From the NCBI GenBank assembly GCA_016763045.1, contig JAESUN010000135.1, positions 1 to 13,794 of the forward strand: a DNA stretch of 13,794 nucleotides. Reading direction: 5' to 3'. Under the pieces are notes generated by a model. It did no database searches. It worked only from the letters and a program-made list of their open reading frames with translations, and was not told where the DNA came from. Each line of letters begins with the position of its first letter. Position 1 is the stretch's first letter. Below are positions 7,268 to 13,794 of this stretch, one piece after another. The position numbers and the translations under genes were made by a program. The stretch comes from Opitutaceae bacterium (GTDB lineage: Bacteria > Verrucomicrobiota > Verrucomicrobiia > Opitutales > Opitutaceae).

Positions 7268-8617
7268 CTACTTACCGATGCAATGAGCCTCAAATCCTAT
7301 TTTTCTTAACTTATTTATAGCCAACAGATTACGTCCATCGAAAATAAAAGCTGGTTTCATCATATTGTCATAAAGTCTCTGAAAATCAAGAGACTTAAAC
7401 TCATCCCATTCGGTCAGAATTGCAATCGCATGTGCATCTTTAGCTGCTTCATACGGATCATCACTCACGGACACTCCACTCGAACCTAACGCCTCTACAA
7501 TCCGCTCCTCCCCTACTTGAGGATCATAAATTGAAACTTGAGCCTGTTCCTCCAACAGATCTCTACAGACATAAATCGCCGCAGATTCCCTCGTATCATT
7601 CGTGTCTTTTTTGAAAGCAAATCCAAAAATCGCAATTTTCTTATCAGACACCGTATTAAAGAGTGAACGAACGATTTTCTGCCCAAACCGTTTTTTCTGC
7701 CAATCATTCATTTTAATGACCTGATTCCAGTATTCAGCAACCTCTGGTAATCCAAAGTGTTCGCTTAGATAGACGAGGTTGAGAATGTCCTTTTGAAAAC
7801 AAGACCCACCAAATCCTACAGAGGCTTTTAAAAACTTTGGGCCAATCCTTGAATCTCGCCCAACAGCAAACGCTACTTCATCCACGTCCGCTCCCGTTGC
7901 TTCACACAAAGCAGAGATAGAGTTAATACTAGAGATCCTTTGCGCCAAAAAAGCATTCGCCACTAATTTAGAGAGTTCCGAAGACCATAAGTTTGTCGTG
8001 ATGATACGATCACGCGTAACCCATTTCTCATAAATTGAAACGAGAGTTTCAATTGCCGTATTCCCTTCGGGCGTCGCCACATCACCTCCGATCAAGATTC
8101 GATCGGGGTTTTCTAAGTCGGCCATAGCGGTCCCCTCCGCAAGAAACTCCGGATTCGAGAGAACCTGAAACTCAGCGCCATTTGAATTGGTCTTTAAAAT
8201 TTTCTTGATCGATTCAGCGGTCCTCACCGGGATCGTCGATTTTTCGACAATTATTTTCTTACCCGTATGAACGACTGAAGCGATGCGTCGGGCGCACAAC
8301 TCTACAAACTTTAAATCTGCCGCTCTCCCAGCTCCCACTCCATATGTCTTGGTTGGCGTATTAACTGATACAAAAATGATATCAGCCCTGAGAATCGCTT
8401 CATCAATTTCGGTTGAGAAAAAGAGATTCTTTCCTCTGGTCGATTGAACAACCTCATTCAGCCCCGGTTCAAAAATCGGCAATTCACTTGAGTTCCACTT
8501 AGCAATCCTCTCCGCATTGATATCAACAACCGTCACTTCAATCGAAGGGTTTTTATGGGCAATCATAGCCATAGTAGGTCCTCCCACATAGCCTGCACCA
8601 ATACAGCAAATATTCAT
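7268..8617 (-). CDS. ugd: UDP-glucose 6-dehydrogenase, animal-like type
   Basis: A 449-residue cytoplasmic enzyme that oxidises UDP-glucose twice with NAD+ to UDP-glucuronate, a precursor for capsule, exopolysaccharide and LPS sugars. Domains in order are an N-terminal Rossmann fold ([11 protein letters not shown], 5-15), a central helix domain and a C-terminal UDP-binding domain. The catalytic Cys is C273 in [11 protein letters not shown]217 and N221 in [12 protein letters not shown] and E161 in [10 protein letters not shown] complete the active site. Several long segments ([36 protein letters not shown]) read like vertebrate UGDH and not like the shorter E. coli Ugd. The ATG at 8617 fits the start of the Rossmann strand; no Shine-Dalgarno. 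No glycosyltransferase or other sugar-nucleotide gene lies beside it, so it is not part of a visible polysaccharide cluster. Confidence 0.96.
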   Translation of the reverse strand: MNICCIGAGYVGGPTMAMIAHKNPSIEVTVVDINAERIAKWNSSELPIFEPGLNEVVQSTRGKNLFFSTEIDEAILRADIIFVSVNTPTKTYGVGAGRAADLKFVELCARRIASVVHTGKKIIVEKSTIPVRTAESIKKILKTNSNGAEFQVLSNPEFLAEGTAMADLENPDRILIGGDVATPEGNTAIETLVSIYEKWVTRDRIITTNLWSSELSKLVANAFLAQRISSINSISALCEATGADVDEVAFAVGRDSRIGPKFLKASVGFGGSCFQKDILNLVYLSEHFGLPEVAEYWNQVIKMNDWQKKRFGQKIVRSLFNTVSDKKIAIFGFAFKKDTNDTRESAAIYVCRDLLEEQAQVSIYDPQVGEERIVEALGSSGVSVSDDPYEAAKDAHAIAILTEWDEFKSLDFQRLYDNMMKPAFIFDGRNLLAINKLRKIGFEAHCIGK

Positions 8618-8727
8618 AACATCGTAAAAGTAATCAGTTTACCAAAAATAGAGTCCTATAAGTATTGTGATAACGAATCGAGATCTTAGGTAAGCTGCAA
8701 CGACATTCTAAAACACCGTTATCCTAT

Positions 8728-9999
8728 TCAGAAGAAGTCCTTTGCTGTTTTCACAAAACGAGTGGCCGCCTCCACCATTTCTCGCTTATTTAAGACTCCA
8801 AAGCTGAGGCGTACATAATCAAAGCATTGCATTGTGTTCCCATAGCATAAATCGCCCGGAATATACATCACCTCATTACAACAACATGCTTTCCAAAACG
8901 CTGATTTCATTCGAGTATCTAGGCTATTCGGAGCTTTCAACCACAAATAAAGCCCCCCTAAAGGTATTCGCCATTTCCAACCAATTTCCACTAAACCTTC
9001 TTCACACAAGGCCGTGTGTAAAACCTTCATCTTTTCAGAATAAACCCGGCGAATAAGGCCTAGTTGACGATCAATTCCGCCATCCAAAAAAACAGTCTCT
9101 AGAATTGCTTGCGTAAAATTACTGGAGCCAAAGTCATGATGCCCTTTCAACCACAATATTCGCTTCAGCCATTCTTGATCCGTACAAAAACCAGATCCAA
9201 TCTTCAATCCCGTCGCAAAAGGCTTGGTCAACGTAGCCAAATAAAGGCAGGAGATCCCGTTAAAAGCATCTAATGAAACCACACTTCGAGCAGGATATTC
9301 TGTCTCGAAATAAAGATCCCTATAAGCAGCATCTTCAATCACCGCAATGGGTTCATCCAATCGTTGTAAAAGCTCCCCTAGTTTTACCTTTTCAGCTTCA
9401 CTACGAGACTCGCCCGATGGATTTGAAAAATAGCTAACCAAATAAACAGCTTTTACCCGATTAATTTCACCCGACTGCTTCATCGCAATCAATTCTCGTT
9501 CAAATGACTGATGATCAATCATGCCAGCTTCATCTATCGGCAAAGGTCGAGCTTCTACTCCCTGCCCCTTTAGCATCTCCAGATAGACAAAATAACTCGG
9601 CGATTCGACAAAAACAATATCTCCCATATCGCACAAAACCTGAGTCGCTAGAAACAAAGCCTGCTGAGAACCATTCGTCATAAAGACTTTTTTAGAGTCC
9701 TCTTTACTAAAGGGAACTCCATCCTGCTCCATTAAGCGCTTAGCTACCTGCCGACAAAGCTCCGGACGACCTTGATTAGGTCCATACTGGAGACACTCAG
9801 GTAATCCTGGTCGACTCAAAAGATCCTTAACCGCATTTCCGACATCTAAAACTGGAAGCGTATGACTATCAGTAAACCCTGCCGCCAAACTGAGAATATT
9901 TGGATTCTCTAAAGCAGTCGTCATGACACTAGCGATCGCTGAAGGCTTCAGCTTTTGACCAACCCTTGAATATGAAACCTTTCTAGTGGAAAAACACAT
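8728..9999 (-). CDS. Class I/II PLP-dependent aminotransferase (2-aminoadipate/LysN-like)
   Basis: A 423-residue fold-type I aminotransferase. The PLP lysine is K259 in TLTKPFATGLKIGSGF. Other expected features are SNPSG (192-196, the usual NPTG cofactor-contact motif), IEDAAYRDLYF (221-231, with the aspartate that bonds the pyridine nitrogen and a following tyrosine) and R397 in YVRLSFG, which binds the substrate carboxylate. The N-terminal YSRVGQKLKPSAI is typical of the group containing 2-aminoadipate and kynurenine aminotransferases and the enzyme half of MocR regulators. There is no N-terminal GntR helix-turn-helix domain, so this is an enzyme and not a MocR regulator. The true amino donor is unknown. 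It lies between the ftsH terminator and ugd on the same strand; about 110 bases separate it from ugd with no clear terminator, so cotranscription is possible. Confidence 0.85.
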   Translation of the reverse strand: MCFSTRKVSYSRVGQKLKPSAIASVMTTALENPNILSLAAGFTDSHTLPVLDVGNAVKDLLSRPGLPECLQYGPNQGRPELCRQVAKRLMEQDGVPFSKEDSKKVFMTNGSQQALFLATQVLCDMGDIVFVESPSYFVYLEMLKGQGVEARPLPIDEAGMIDHQSFERELIAMKQSGEINRVKAVYLVSYFSNPSGESRSEAEKVKLGELLQRLDEPIAVIEDAAYRDLYFETEYPARSVVSLDAFNGISCLYLATLTKPFATGLKIGSGFCTDQEWLKRILWLKGHHDFGSSNFTQAILETVFLDGGIDRQLGLIRRVYSEKMKVLHTALCEEGLVEIGWKWRIPLGGLYLWLKAPNSLDTRMKSAFWKACCCNEVMYIPGDLCYGNTMQCFDYVRLSFGVLNKREMVEAATRFVKTAKDFF

Positions 10000-10056
10000 G
10001 ATACTAAAAGCCCGATCCCAACAGAGTCTTCTCGTTGTCGCAAGGCATTGAATGAC

Positions 10057-10087
10057 AAAAAAGCTGATGCCTAGGACATCAGCTTTT
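10057..10087 (-). terminator. Rho-independent terminator of the serS-tilS-ftsH group
   Basis: Perfect 11-bp stem, AAAAGCTGATG (10059-10069) with CATCAGCTTTT (10077-10087), and a 7-base loop CCTAGGA. Read on the minus strand it lies 27 bases after the ftsH stop and the stem runs into a TTTTTT tract. This is the clearest terminator in the window and separates ftsH from the aminotransferase gene downstream. Confidence 0.88.
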
Positions 10088-10114
10088 GAAAAAAAAGAAG
10101 ATCTTTAAAAAAAT

Positions 10115-12133
10115 CTACGCAGGTGTATGGGCAGAATCAACAGGAGGAGGTAACGTATCCGGATTATCTTTGTCAGATGAAATTTTCGGTTCAACATCCT
10201 CTTTTTTCTCCTTTGACGAAGCCGCTGGTTCCTGACGAATAACCTCCGATCGAATTTCTCCAAATTCAATAATTTCACTCACATGCTTACCTTCCAAAGT
10301 TTCGTATTCAAGTAGCGATTCTGCAATCAAGTTTAAGGCCTCACGCTTCTCTATGATTAGCTCCGTCGCACGCGCATACTGCTCGTCGATAAGCTTTTTG
10401 ATTTCAGAATCAATACTCATCGCTGTCGACTCACTGACATTTTGACTCTTTCCGATATCACGACCGAGGAAAACCGTATCCTGATTATCTCCAAAGGCAA
10501 TTGGCCCAAGAGGGCTCATTTCCCACTCACAAACCATTTGCCGAGCCAGCTTTGTTGCCATTTTAATATCACCTGAAGCACCACTGGTAATATCCCCAAG
10601 AACAATTTCCTCTGCGATTCGCCCACCCATAAGACAGGCTAACTGGATTAACATCCGGCGTTTTGCATAGTTATAAGTATCTTTCTTAGGAATAAACATC
10701 GTACTCCCTAAGGAGCCTCCACGAGGAATGATTGTTACCTTATGAACAGGAAGATCTCCATCATCAAGGAGGGCCTGCACCAAAGCGTGTCCCGCTTCAT
10801 GATACGCGACAATCTTCTTATCCTCATCGTCCATGATACGACGGCGCTCCCGACCAAATTGCACCTTATCTTTGGCATCTTCAATATCGATAGGTTCAAT
10901 CGTCTTCTTATTTCGACGGGCCGCCATCAACGCGGACTCATTCAGAAGATTCGCCAAATCAGCTCCCGAAAGACCAGGTGTACCTCTCGCAATAGTCTTA
11001 AGATCTACCGTATCCGCAAGTGGCAGTTTCTTTGAGTGAACCTTAAGAATCTCCTCGCGGCCAATCAAATCAGGTAAATCGATATAGACCTGACGATCAA
11101 AGCGTCCTGGACGCAACAAAGCACTATCCAATACATCAGGCCGGTTCGTCGCCGCAATAATGATAACACCTTCGTTCGCATCAAATCCATCCATCTCGAC
11201 CAAAAGAGAATTCAACGTCTGCTCACGCTCATCATTTCCACCACCTAGGCCAGCTCCACGCTGGCGACCGACAGCATCAATCTCACCAATAAAAACCAAA
11301 CAAGGCGCATGCTTTCGCCCCTGCTCAAACATATCCCGAACACGACTTGCGCCGACACCGACAAACATTTCCACAAAATCAGAACCACTGATAGAAAAAA
11401 ACGGAACATCTGCTTCTCCTGCCACTGCCTTTGCCAGAAGAGTCTTACCAGTCCCCGGAGGCCCCACCATCAAAATACCCTTAGGGATACGAGCTCCCAT
11501 TTTTTGAAACTTTTTAGGATCTCTTAAAAATTCAACGACTTCACCTACCTCTTCCTTTGCTTCATCACAACCGGCAACACTTTTGAAGCTCAGCCTTTCT
11601 CTATCGCGAGTTAACATCTTAGCTCGACTTTTGCCAAAACTCATCGCTCCTCGGCCCGCATTCTTCAGCTGCCGAACAAAGAGAAAGTACAGCAATCCGA
11701 TAATAAGGACAAACGGGAGCATACTGAAAAGAAACTGAGTCAGAAGCGTACTGGCACGTGCTTCCTTGAAAACGCTCGTCTTTTGCAACAAAGCGAAATT
11801 TTCATCCGTTAAACGCCCTTCAGCTCGAAACGGAATACTTTCCGCTCCACTTCTTTCTGGATTCTTAATTTTTCCGGTTAACACAACCCAATCTTTTCCA
11901 CCAGTAGGATCCGATTTGATTGCTCCCTCAGAAACATCACCGCCTTGAGCCGCCTCAATAACAGTTTGAATATTCATAGCCTTCCCTTTTCCAGCGGATC
12001 CTGGATTGAAATACCAGAGAGCCACAATGGACGCAAAGATTGCCAGCCAAATAACCAGAACCTTCGGCTGAAGCCGTTCTGGAGGTGAATTTTTAAGCGA
12101 GTTACGCTTGTTGTTATTTTCGTTGTCCGCCAT
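10115..12133 (-). CDS. ftsH: FtsH, membrane AAA+ zinc metalloprotease, with altered Walker B
   Basis: A 672-residue inner-membrane protease degrading misfolded membrane proteins and short-lived regulators. Order: TM1 (about 24-41), periplasmic domain, TM2 (about 129-152), AAA+ domain, then M41 zinc protease domain. Seen are Walker A GPPGTGKT (224-231), the pore loop MFVGVG, the second region of homology [25 protein letters not shown] (445-449) with the catalytic Glu, and the third zinc ligand D522 in SGASGDIK. The oddity is Walker B: it reads [12 protein letters not shown] where the family has FIDEIDAVGR, so the Mg-coordinating Asp is G283 (codon GGT, 11287..11285) while the catalytic E284 remains. 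The C-terminal tail is acidic and proline-rich. The ATG start has no Shine-Dalgarno. It lies 44 bases after tilS and is followed by a strong terminator. Confidence 0.97.
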   Translation of the reverse strand: MADNENNNKRNSLKNSPPERLQPKVLVIWLAIFASIVALWYFNPGSAGKGKAMNIQTVIEAAQGGDVSEGAIKSDPTGGKDWVVLTGKIKNPERSGAESIPFRAEGRLTDENFALLQKTSVFKEARASTLLTQFLFSMLPFVLIIGLLYFLFVRQLKNAGRGAMSFGKSRAKMLTRDRERLSFKSVAGCDEAKEEVGEVVEFLRDPKKFQKMGARIPKGILMVGPPGTGKTLLAKAVAGEADVPFFSISGSDFVEMFVGVGASRVRDMFEQGRKHAPCLVFIGEIDAVGRQRGAGLGGGNDEREQTLNSLLVEMDGFDANEGVIIIAATNRPDVLDSALLRPGRFDRQVYIDLPDLIGREEILKVHSKKLPLADTVDLKTIARGTPGLSGADLANLLNESALMAARRNKKTIEPIDIEDAKDKVQFGRERRRIMDDEDKKIVAYHEAGHALVQALLDDGDLPVHKVTIIPRGGSLGSTMFIPKKDTYNYAKRRMLIQLACLMGGRIAEEIVLGDITSGASGDIKMATKLARQMVCEWEMSPLGPIAFGDNQDTVFLGRDIGKSQNVSESTAMSIDSEIKKLIDEQYARATELIIEKREALNLIAESLLEYETLEGKHVSEIIEFGEIRSEVIRQEPAASSKEKKEDVEPKISSDKDNPDTLPPPVDSAHTPA

Positions 12134-12177
12134 GGAATTCGATTAAATTAGAAATTGAAGATGAAAAAGCGTAAAAC

Positions 12178-13622
12178 TTAGACGAGATAAGTCAATTGCA
12201 CCGCCCTTTTAGTGGATTGTTTGATTCGATATAAATGTGATGGGGGGAAATATGGACACCATATGAGTCGCCCAGAAGCAAGACAAACAATGGGCAATTG
12301 ATGCCGCTTCTTCACCGGAATCTTCTTATTTGTAAAAAGATCCTGCAACTTGGCTGTTCCTGGACTACCTAAAGGCTGATAAGCATCTCCATTTCTCCAT
12401 TCTCTGACACAGAAAACAGGCTCAGCTTTCATCCCCAAAGCTAAAAAAACGGTTTCAGAAGGACAAAACTCTCCAGCTAAAATTTTCGCCCGCAAGGCAT
12501 CGTCGACCTCAACAGCTTTAGCCACTATTCTCTCACTCTGGTCTAAGCACTGAACTTCCCCGCCCAAAACCAATTTTTTTTCGAGCCATTTAGCTTCCTC
12601 TATTGAAGGAGAGATGAGACGAATCACGCGATCCTCATACTCCAGAAAAGAAGAAGAGCCAAAACTCTGCTGCCCTTTACGCCCATTCATCATTTTTTGA
12701 ATAAGCTCCTCAACAGCAAGACGGCCCAGTGCACCTCCCTGTTTCAAAGAGCCAATCCAAACCTGAAGCGCTCTTCGATACAGAGCCTTCGGTTTATCTT
12801 TTAACAGGCCCAAATCAAGAGGTTCCTCCGGATCAATCTTTCCAACCAACTCAAACAACCACTCGTTAAGAGCTTCGTCTTCATCCTCAAGAATTTGTCG
12901 CGACGTGGACAAACCATCAAATAGATCTTGAGGAGAAGCAACTTCCCAAGCAGGAATAACCGTATTTCGGATCCGGTTTCGAAAATAAAGAGCCTCTTCA
13001 TTAGACGAATCCTCTCTCCACGAAATACCACAATTCTGAAGAGCCAATACGATCTCTGATCTTCGCAAATCCAGCAGAGGACGTAGATGAATAAATCCGT
13101 TTGTCGCCGCCTGAACAGGACGAGGAGATGCCATACCAGCGGAACCACACCCCCTCGAGAGCCTCATTAACAACGTCTCAGCAACATCATTCAAGTGATG
13201 TCCAAACACGAGCGTTCGCCCCTTCTCCTTTTTTAAGACTTTATGAAAAAAACAAACCGAGCAATCCTCGCTTCCGCTTCACTCGGAGAGTCACTTGGTT
13301 TCATTTCCCACTTATCTGAAATAAAACCACACCCCAGCTCCTCCGCCATTTTTTTGACAAATACCTCATCTCCCTCCGAATCCGCCCCTCGAAGGTCATG
13401 ATTAAAATGCAAAATTCGGAGTTTTTTTTTCAGCTCGGGGAAATGAGTCCAGAGAAGCAACAACACACAAACAGAATCAGCTCCACCGGAACAAGTAATA
13501 CCCACAGCCTCTCCTTCTTTCAAATCCTTCAAAAAACCGAGAACCTTGGGATGCAGCCTCTCTGCCGGAAGCCTTTCCGCTAACTTCCGAGCCTTCAATA
13601 CCCATTCTGTCTGTTCAGCCAT
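12178..13622 (-). CDS. tilS: TilS, tRNA(Ile)-lysidine synthase, split by a one-base frameshift
   Basis: TilS attaches lysine to C34 of the AUA-reading tRNA(Ile), an essential modification in most bacteria. The N-terminal part (ATG 13622 to stop 13233) has the ATP-binding loop SGGADS (45-50) and HFNHDLRG. Its frame ends with ARFVFFIKS and a stop. The other part (to 12178) resumes in the next frame with HKVLKKEKGRTL, then VFGHHLNDVAETLLMRLSRG, the next expected TilS motif. It ends with the TilS C-terminal domain (REWRNGDAYQPLGS, LQDLFTNKKIP). Nothing is missing at the join: a -1 shift or one extra T in the T7 run at 13252-13246 restores about 481 residues, a normal length. Both halves look under coding constraint, so I call one gene with a frameshift, not a decayed pseudogene. 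A TTG at 13637 is a less likely start. Confidence 0.88.
13245..13251 (-). other. In-frame T_TTT_TTC slippery heptamer in tilS
   Basis: On the coding (minus) strand the codons GTT TTT TTC ATA contain T TTT TTC in the X_XXY_YYZ register of canonical -1 ribosomal frameshift sites. After a -1 slip the next codon is CAT, giving VFF-HKVLKK, the frame of the rest of TilS. The zero frame stops at TAA 13235-13233, four codons later. No convincing stimulatory stem-loop follows. A purine-rich AAGGAG tract lies downstream, not upstream where it would stimulate a shift. Alternatives are transcript slippage adding a U, or a one-base homopolymer error. Confidence 0.5.
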
Positions 13623-13672
13623 CTTTGATATACCCAAGGCTAAACAAGCATTTTTGGCCAGGCCTAGGTTCT

Positions 13673-13794
13673 TTATACCCTAGAGATAAAGTCTTTACCA
13701 AACCATTTAGTCAATTCGGATGGAACTTTTACGCGACCATCTTCTTGTAGATTATTCTCCAAAATAGCCGCCAAAACACGAGGAATAGCCAAAG
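13673..13794 (-). CDS. serS: Seryl-tRNA synthetase (C-terminal 39 residues only)
   Basis: Partial gene entering from the right edge on the minus strand; only the last 39 codons and the TAA at 13675..13673 are present. The translation starts LAIPRVLAAILENN, continues LQEDGRVKVPSEL and ends KDFISRV. The pattern R-V-L-A-A-I-L-E-N-x-Q-E-D-G-x-V-x-x-P-x-x-L is the conserved motif 3 end and C-terminus of class II seryl-tRNA synthetase, including the arginine that contacts ATP. Only the tail differs from the common ending at PY. SerS charges tRNA-Ser and selenocysteine tRNA in the cytoplasm. It precedes tilS by about 50 bases with no terminator, suggesting a serS-tilS-ftsH transcript. Confidence 0.88.
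   Translation of the reverse strand, partial: LAIPRVLAAILENNLQEDGRVKVPSELTKWFGKDFISRV

Noticed and set aside
8728..9999. MocR-type transcription regulator
   Set aside because: The aminotransferase domain resembles the MocR enzyme half, but there is no N-terminal GntR winged-helix domain and the protein has the length of the enzyme alone.
11160..11507. 115-residue open frame opposite ftsH
   Set aside because: Antisense to the conserved AAA+ region; its serine- and proline-rich composition is that of a reverse-frame shadow.
13207..13637. Calling tilS a decayed pseudogene or two unrelated genes
   Set aside because: There is only one break, at a homopolymer, and all TilS motifs are intact on both sides with no residue missing, which is not the pattern of a degraded gene.
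1..13794. CRISPR array, insertion sequence, prophage, tRNA gene or attachment site
   Set aside because: No direct-repeat series, transposase or integrase fragments, cloverleaf or terminal inverted repeats were seen; all long open frames are explained by housekeeping genes.

Overview
This is a compact bacterial chromosome segment of about 45% G+C (by eye). It is almost entirely housekeeping genes with short intergenic gaps, and no stretch over 300 bases lacks a gene. I saw no rRNA, tRNA, CRISPR array, insertion sequence, prophage gene or integration site. The protein repertoire and sequence flavour (Tig-ClpP-ClpX, SerS-TilS-FtsH, TsaB-Alr, animal-type UDP-glucose dehydrogenase, SleB-type hydrolase) would suit a Gram-negative of the PVC group, perhaps Verrucomicrobiota/Opitutae. 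That placement is an inference from general resemblance, not a proof.

Layout, left to right. The window opens inside the 5' end of hisA (minus strand), divergent from an M42 metallo-aminopeptidase gene (plus). That gene converges on a three-gene protein quality-control operon read on the minus strand in the order tig, clpP, clpX. A shared hairpin lies between the convergent ends. Divergent from tig is a plus-strand pair, tsaB and alr, overlapping by 8 bases. Alr converges on a short exported SleB-type cell-wall hydrolase gene (minus). Next come ugd and a class I/II aminotransferase gene, both minus. A strong terminator ends a last minus-strand group, serS (only its 3' end is present), tilS and ftsH.

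How the genes work together. Trigger factor, ClpP, ClpX and FtsH cover nascent-chain folding and soluble and membrane proteolysis, and the M42 peptidase could finish peptides released by such proteases. SerS, TilS and TsaB charge or modify tRNA. Alr and the SleB-like enzyme belong to peptidoglycan synthesis and turnover, and Ugd supplies UDP-glucuronate for surface polysaccharide.

The most notable points are molecular oddities inside familiar genes. (1) tilS is split by a one-base shift exactly at a T7 run that forms an in-frame T_TTT_TTC heptamer, the canonical -1 slippery pattern. A -1 shift there restores a full-length TilS of about 481 residues. (2) The FtsH Walker B aspartate is replaced by glycine (codon GGT) although every other catalytic motif is intact. 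(3) Almost no start codon in the window has a Shine-Dalgarno sequence. No clearly novel multigene system is visible.
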